A stretch of DNA of 64,000 bases. Source: Bacillota bacterium (GTDB lineage: Bacteria; Bacillota; UBA5301; JAMCQP01). Both the position numbers and the translations under genes were made by a program. Every line of letters starts with the position of its first letter. The first letter of the stretch is position 1. Positions 62,200-64,000 of this stretch are shown here, in pieces. The notes under the pieces are model-generated. The model was not told the origin of the DNA. It searched no databases and saw only the letters and a program-made list of their open reading frames with translations. The stretch lies in contig JAMCQP010000104.1 of NCBI GenBank assembly GCA_023381695.1, positions 17,344 through 81,343 of the forward strand. The letters run 5' to 3'.

Positions 62200-63522
62200 T
62201 CAAACGTTGTAAGAACTAATAACCGCCAGGGTTTCGGCCACGACTCTGCCTGCCGCGCCGCGGCCGCCGATAACCTCCCGCAACCTTGCCGAAATCGCCT
62301 CGCGCCTGGCGGGATCCCGCAAAAGCTGGATAGCCGGCAGGGCGACATCCAATGGCTGGAGCACCCCCCGGATCTCCGGGACGATCTCCTCCCGCGCGAT
62401 CATGTTCGGCTGGGCGGTAAACCGGATCCGCTTGTCCAGTTTTTGGATCAGAGCCCTCTTCAAAACCGGCCCCACCGCCGGCAAATTGCCCGCCATTCCG
62501 GCCAGGCCTTCCAGCGGGATCTCCTCCGGCTTGTTCAAGGGGAATGCAACCACCATCGGCACCCCCAGAAAGGCCAGTTCCGCGGTGTTCGTCCCCGGAA
62601 TGGTCAGGGCCAGATCCGCCATTTCCATTATATCATACTGAAAGCCTCTCAAGGCGGTGATCTTGACCCCTCCGGCGCTTTCGATGGAGAGCAATCCGGG
62701 CAAATCCGCACCGGCGGCCTCCAAGACCGACCCGCCGCTCCCCTCTACCTCCAAAGTGACCCCACCCGGAATGGCCTTACCTGGATTGGTCCTCCCCGGA
62801 GCGGGCCCGGCCAGAGCGCTCTTGAGCTGTTCAACGGAGACAAAGGGCGAGATGCTGGAGACAAACCGCGCCTCCGGCGCCTCCCGGGCGATCAGCTCGG
62901 CGGCCCGGAGCAAAAAAGGCGCCATAAACGCTATTTCAAACGGACGGCTCCCAAAAAACAGGGCCACCACCGGCCCCGGCCGGGTCCACCCCAGCAGAGC
63001 CTCCCGCTGCGCCCCGGAAAGCCTGGCCCCCACGGCGTCCAGCATCAGATTCCCCACGACCCGGACCTTTTCGGGAGGCGTTCCCCGGGCAATCAGCCTC
63101 TCCCGGGTGGAGGGATAGGGCACCAGAAACCGGGCAAAAGATCCACGCCAGTTCACAAACCCTTCCGTGTAGGCCACCGCCGGAAACCCCAGCCGCCGGG
63201 AGAGAAAAACCGCATGCATCAGATCGCTCCCCAAAAACAGGACGACCCCCCGTTTTCCCGGCCGGAATCCGGCCGGAATCCGGCCCAGCAGCAGGTAGCG
63301 AAGATACTCCCCGGGCCCTGCCGCTGAAGCAATCCCCGGCATCTGTAAAACCACCGATTTTTCGGCTCCGGAGGCATACCGGCAAGGCGGCATGAACACC
63401 GATATCCTGGCGGCCGGCGCCCGGCGGCCGAGTTCGGCGACCACCGGGTTCACCCAGGCGGCTACCTCGCCGGGGCTGTTGGTGGTGATCACCACGTCAA
63501 ATTCCTGGTCAATGTCGTTCAT
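62200..63522 (-). CDS. Second LpxB-like GT-B glycosyltransferase
   Basis: 440 residues. N-terminal FDVVITTNSPGEVAAWVNPV, middle RVVGNLMLDAVGARLSG and PVVALFFGSRPFEIAFMAPF, C-terminal MADLALTIPGTNTAELAFLG and VPMVVAFPLNKPEE. The last segments match the donor-binding region of LpxB (SGTATLEAA-type), but with PGTNTAELA. A divergent paralogue of lipid-A-disaccharide synthase; acceptor unknown. The start overlaps the lpxB stop by 4 bases, so the pair is co-translated. Confidence 0.78.
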   Translation of the reverse strand: MNDIDQEFDVVITTNSPGEVAAWVNPVVAELGRRAPAARISVFMPPCRYASGAEKSVVLQMPGIASAAGPGEYLRYLLLGRIPAGFRPGKRGVVLFLGSDLMHAVFLSRRLGFPAVAYTEGFVNWRGSFARFLVPYPSTRERLIARGTPPEKVRVVGNLMLDAVGARLSGAQREALLGWTRPGPVVALFFGSRPFEIAFMAPFLLRAAELIAREAPEARFVSSISPFVSVEQLKSALAGPAPGRTNPGKAIPGGVTLEVEGSGGSVLEAAGADLPGLLSIESAGGVKITALRGFQYDIMEMADLALTIPGTNTAELAFLGVPMVVAFPLNKPEEIPLEGLAGMAGNLPAVGPVLKRALIQKLDKRIRFTAQPNMIAREEIVPEIRGVLQPLDVALPAIQLLRDPARREAISARLREVIGGRGAAGRVVAETLAVISSYNV

Positions 63523-64000
63523 TCTGTACCTGCTTCATTTCCCATCCGGGAGGCGGCATTATCCCGGGCGATCCCCAGGATAAGCCCGGCAACCCTTTCC
63601 AGCACCCCGGGTTCACCCAATTTGTTCACGACTTCCCGGAGATCCTCCCGGATCTCCTCCGCCCTTTCGGTGTCCATCATGATGTCCACCGCTTCTTCCG
63701 CGATCCTCTCCGGGGTTGCTTCTTCTTGCAGGAGTTCCGGAACGATCTCGCGGCCGGCCACAATGTTCGGCAATCCGATATGCGGGATCTTCACCAGACG
63801 CTTGCCGATCATGTAGGTGAGCGGGGAAACCTTATAGGCGATGACCATCGGGATCCCCAGGCAGGCCGCCTCGAGGGTGGCCGTACCGGAGGCAATCACC
63901 GCCATATCGCACACCTGGAGGGCGTCGTAGGTCTGTTGGGCAACCACCCGGATCGGCAACTCCGCCTGTTGCACCATGGGTTCGATCTCGTGAAAGGTGA
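63519..64000 (-). CDS. lpxB: Lipid-A-disaccharide synthase, C-terminal part (5' end off window)
   Basis: About 159 residues visible. RVVAQQTYDALQVCDMAVIA followed by SGTATLEAACLGIPMVIAYK and SPLTYMIGKRLVKIPHIGLP, then NIVAGREIVPELLQEEATPE, is the canonical LpxB donor-site region. LpxB joins UDP-diacylglucosamine to lipid X to form the lipid A disaccharide at the inner membrane. The reading frame continues past the right edge. It is the most upstream visible gene of the lipid A/msbA operon. Confidence 0.93.
   Translation of the reverse strand, partial: TFHEIEPMVQQAELPIRVVAQQTYDALQVCDMAVIASGTATLEAACLGIPMVIAYKVSPLTYMIGKRLVKIPHIGLPNIVAGREIVPELLQEEATPERIAEEAVDIMMDTERAEEIREDLREVVNKLGEPGVLERVAGLILGIARDNAASRMGNEAGTE

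Overview
The window reads as chromosome from a diderm (outer-membrane-bearing) member of the Firmicutes. It combines Firmicutes-type traits (SLH-domain surface proteins, a PucR-family regulator, butyrate kinase with phosphotransbutyrylase, a CitA/CitB-type two-component pair) with a lipopolysaccharide pathway: LpxB-family glycosyltransferases, MsbA, LptC, LptA, LptB, LptF and an LptD-like protein. Four proteins have a signal peptide and end in a beta-barrel-type C-terminal Phe; three of them also carry one N-terminal SLH domain (OmpM-like). Assignment to a class (for example Limnochordia/Hydrogenispora-like or Negativicutes-like) is inference. Almost everything lies on the minus strand, so operons read right to left.

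Layout. (1) 1-13.2 kb: exopolysaccharide or O-antigen operon (Wza-like exporter, Wzz-like chain-length protein, CpsD-like tyrosine kinase, asparagine-synthase-like amidotransferase, heparinase-fold protein, fused oxidoreductase, methyltransferase, Wzy/ligase, two glycosyltransferases), running off the left edge. (2) 13.2-18.0 kb: LptD-like barrel, a repeat-bearing exported protein and an SLH/barrel protein. (3) 18.2-23.2 kb: F1 part of ATP synthase (delta, alpha, gamma, beta, epsilon) without F0 genes. (4) 23.6 kb: a YqgF-like RNase H-fold protein. (5) 24.1-36.7 kb: a lower-GC catabolic operon with an M20 amidohydrolase, a ribose-type ABC importer, a cyclase-family hydrolase, a DRE-TIM lyase/synthase, a UxaA-like dehydratase, butyrate kinase, phosphotransbutyrylase and a PucR regulator. 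(6) 36.8-41.4 kb: two outer-membrane barrel proteins, each preceded by a similar sigma-28-like promoter. (7) 41.6-42.4 kb: two tandem plus-strand coiled-coil/membrane proteins. (8) 42.5-50.5 kb: a tripartite tricarboxylate (TctABC) operon with an alcohol dehydrogenase, a 4Fe-4S protein and a protein of unknown function, diverging from a CitA/CitB-type sensor and regulator. (9) 50.6-64 kb: SLH/barrel protein, DUF3084 protein, lptF-lptB-lptA-lptC, a glycosyltransferase, then LpxB-related protein, sugar nucleotidyltransferase, MsbA-like transporter, a second LpxB-like protein and the 3' part of lpxB.

How it fits together. Regions 1, 2 and 9 build, flip, carry and decorate the outer membrane: LpxB-family enzymes and MsbA make and flip lipid A, LptB/F/C power extraction, LptA bridges the periplasm, the LptD-like barrel inserts the product, and SLH barrels probably tie the outer membrane to peptidoglycan. 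Regions 5 and 8 are two self-contained substrate-capture and catabolism units, each with importer, enzymes and regulator. They are the best candidates for undescribed biochemistry. No tRNA, rRNA, insertion sequence, phage region or CRISPR array was recognised.
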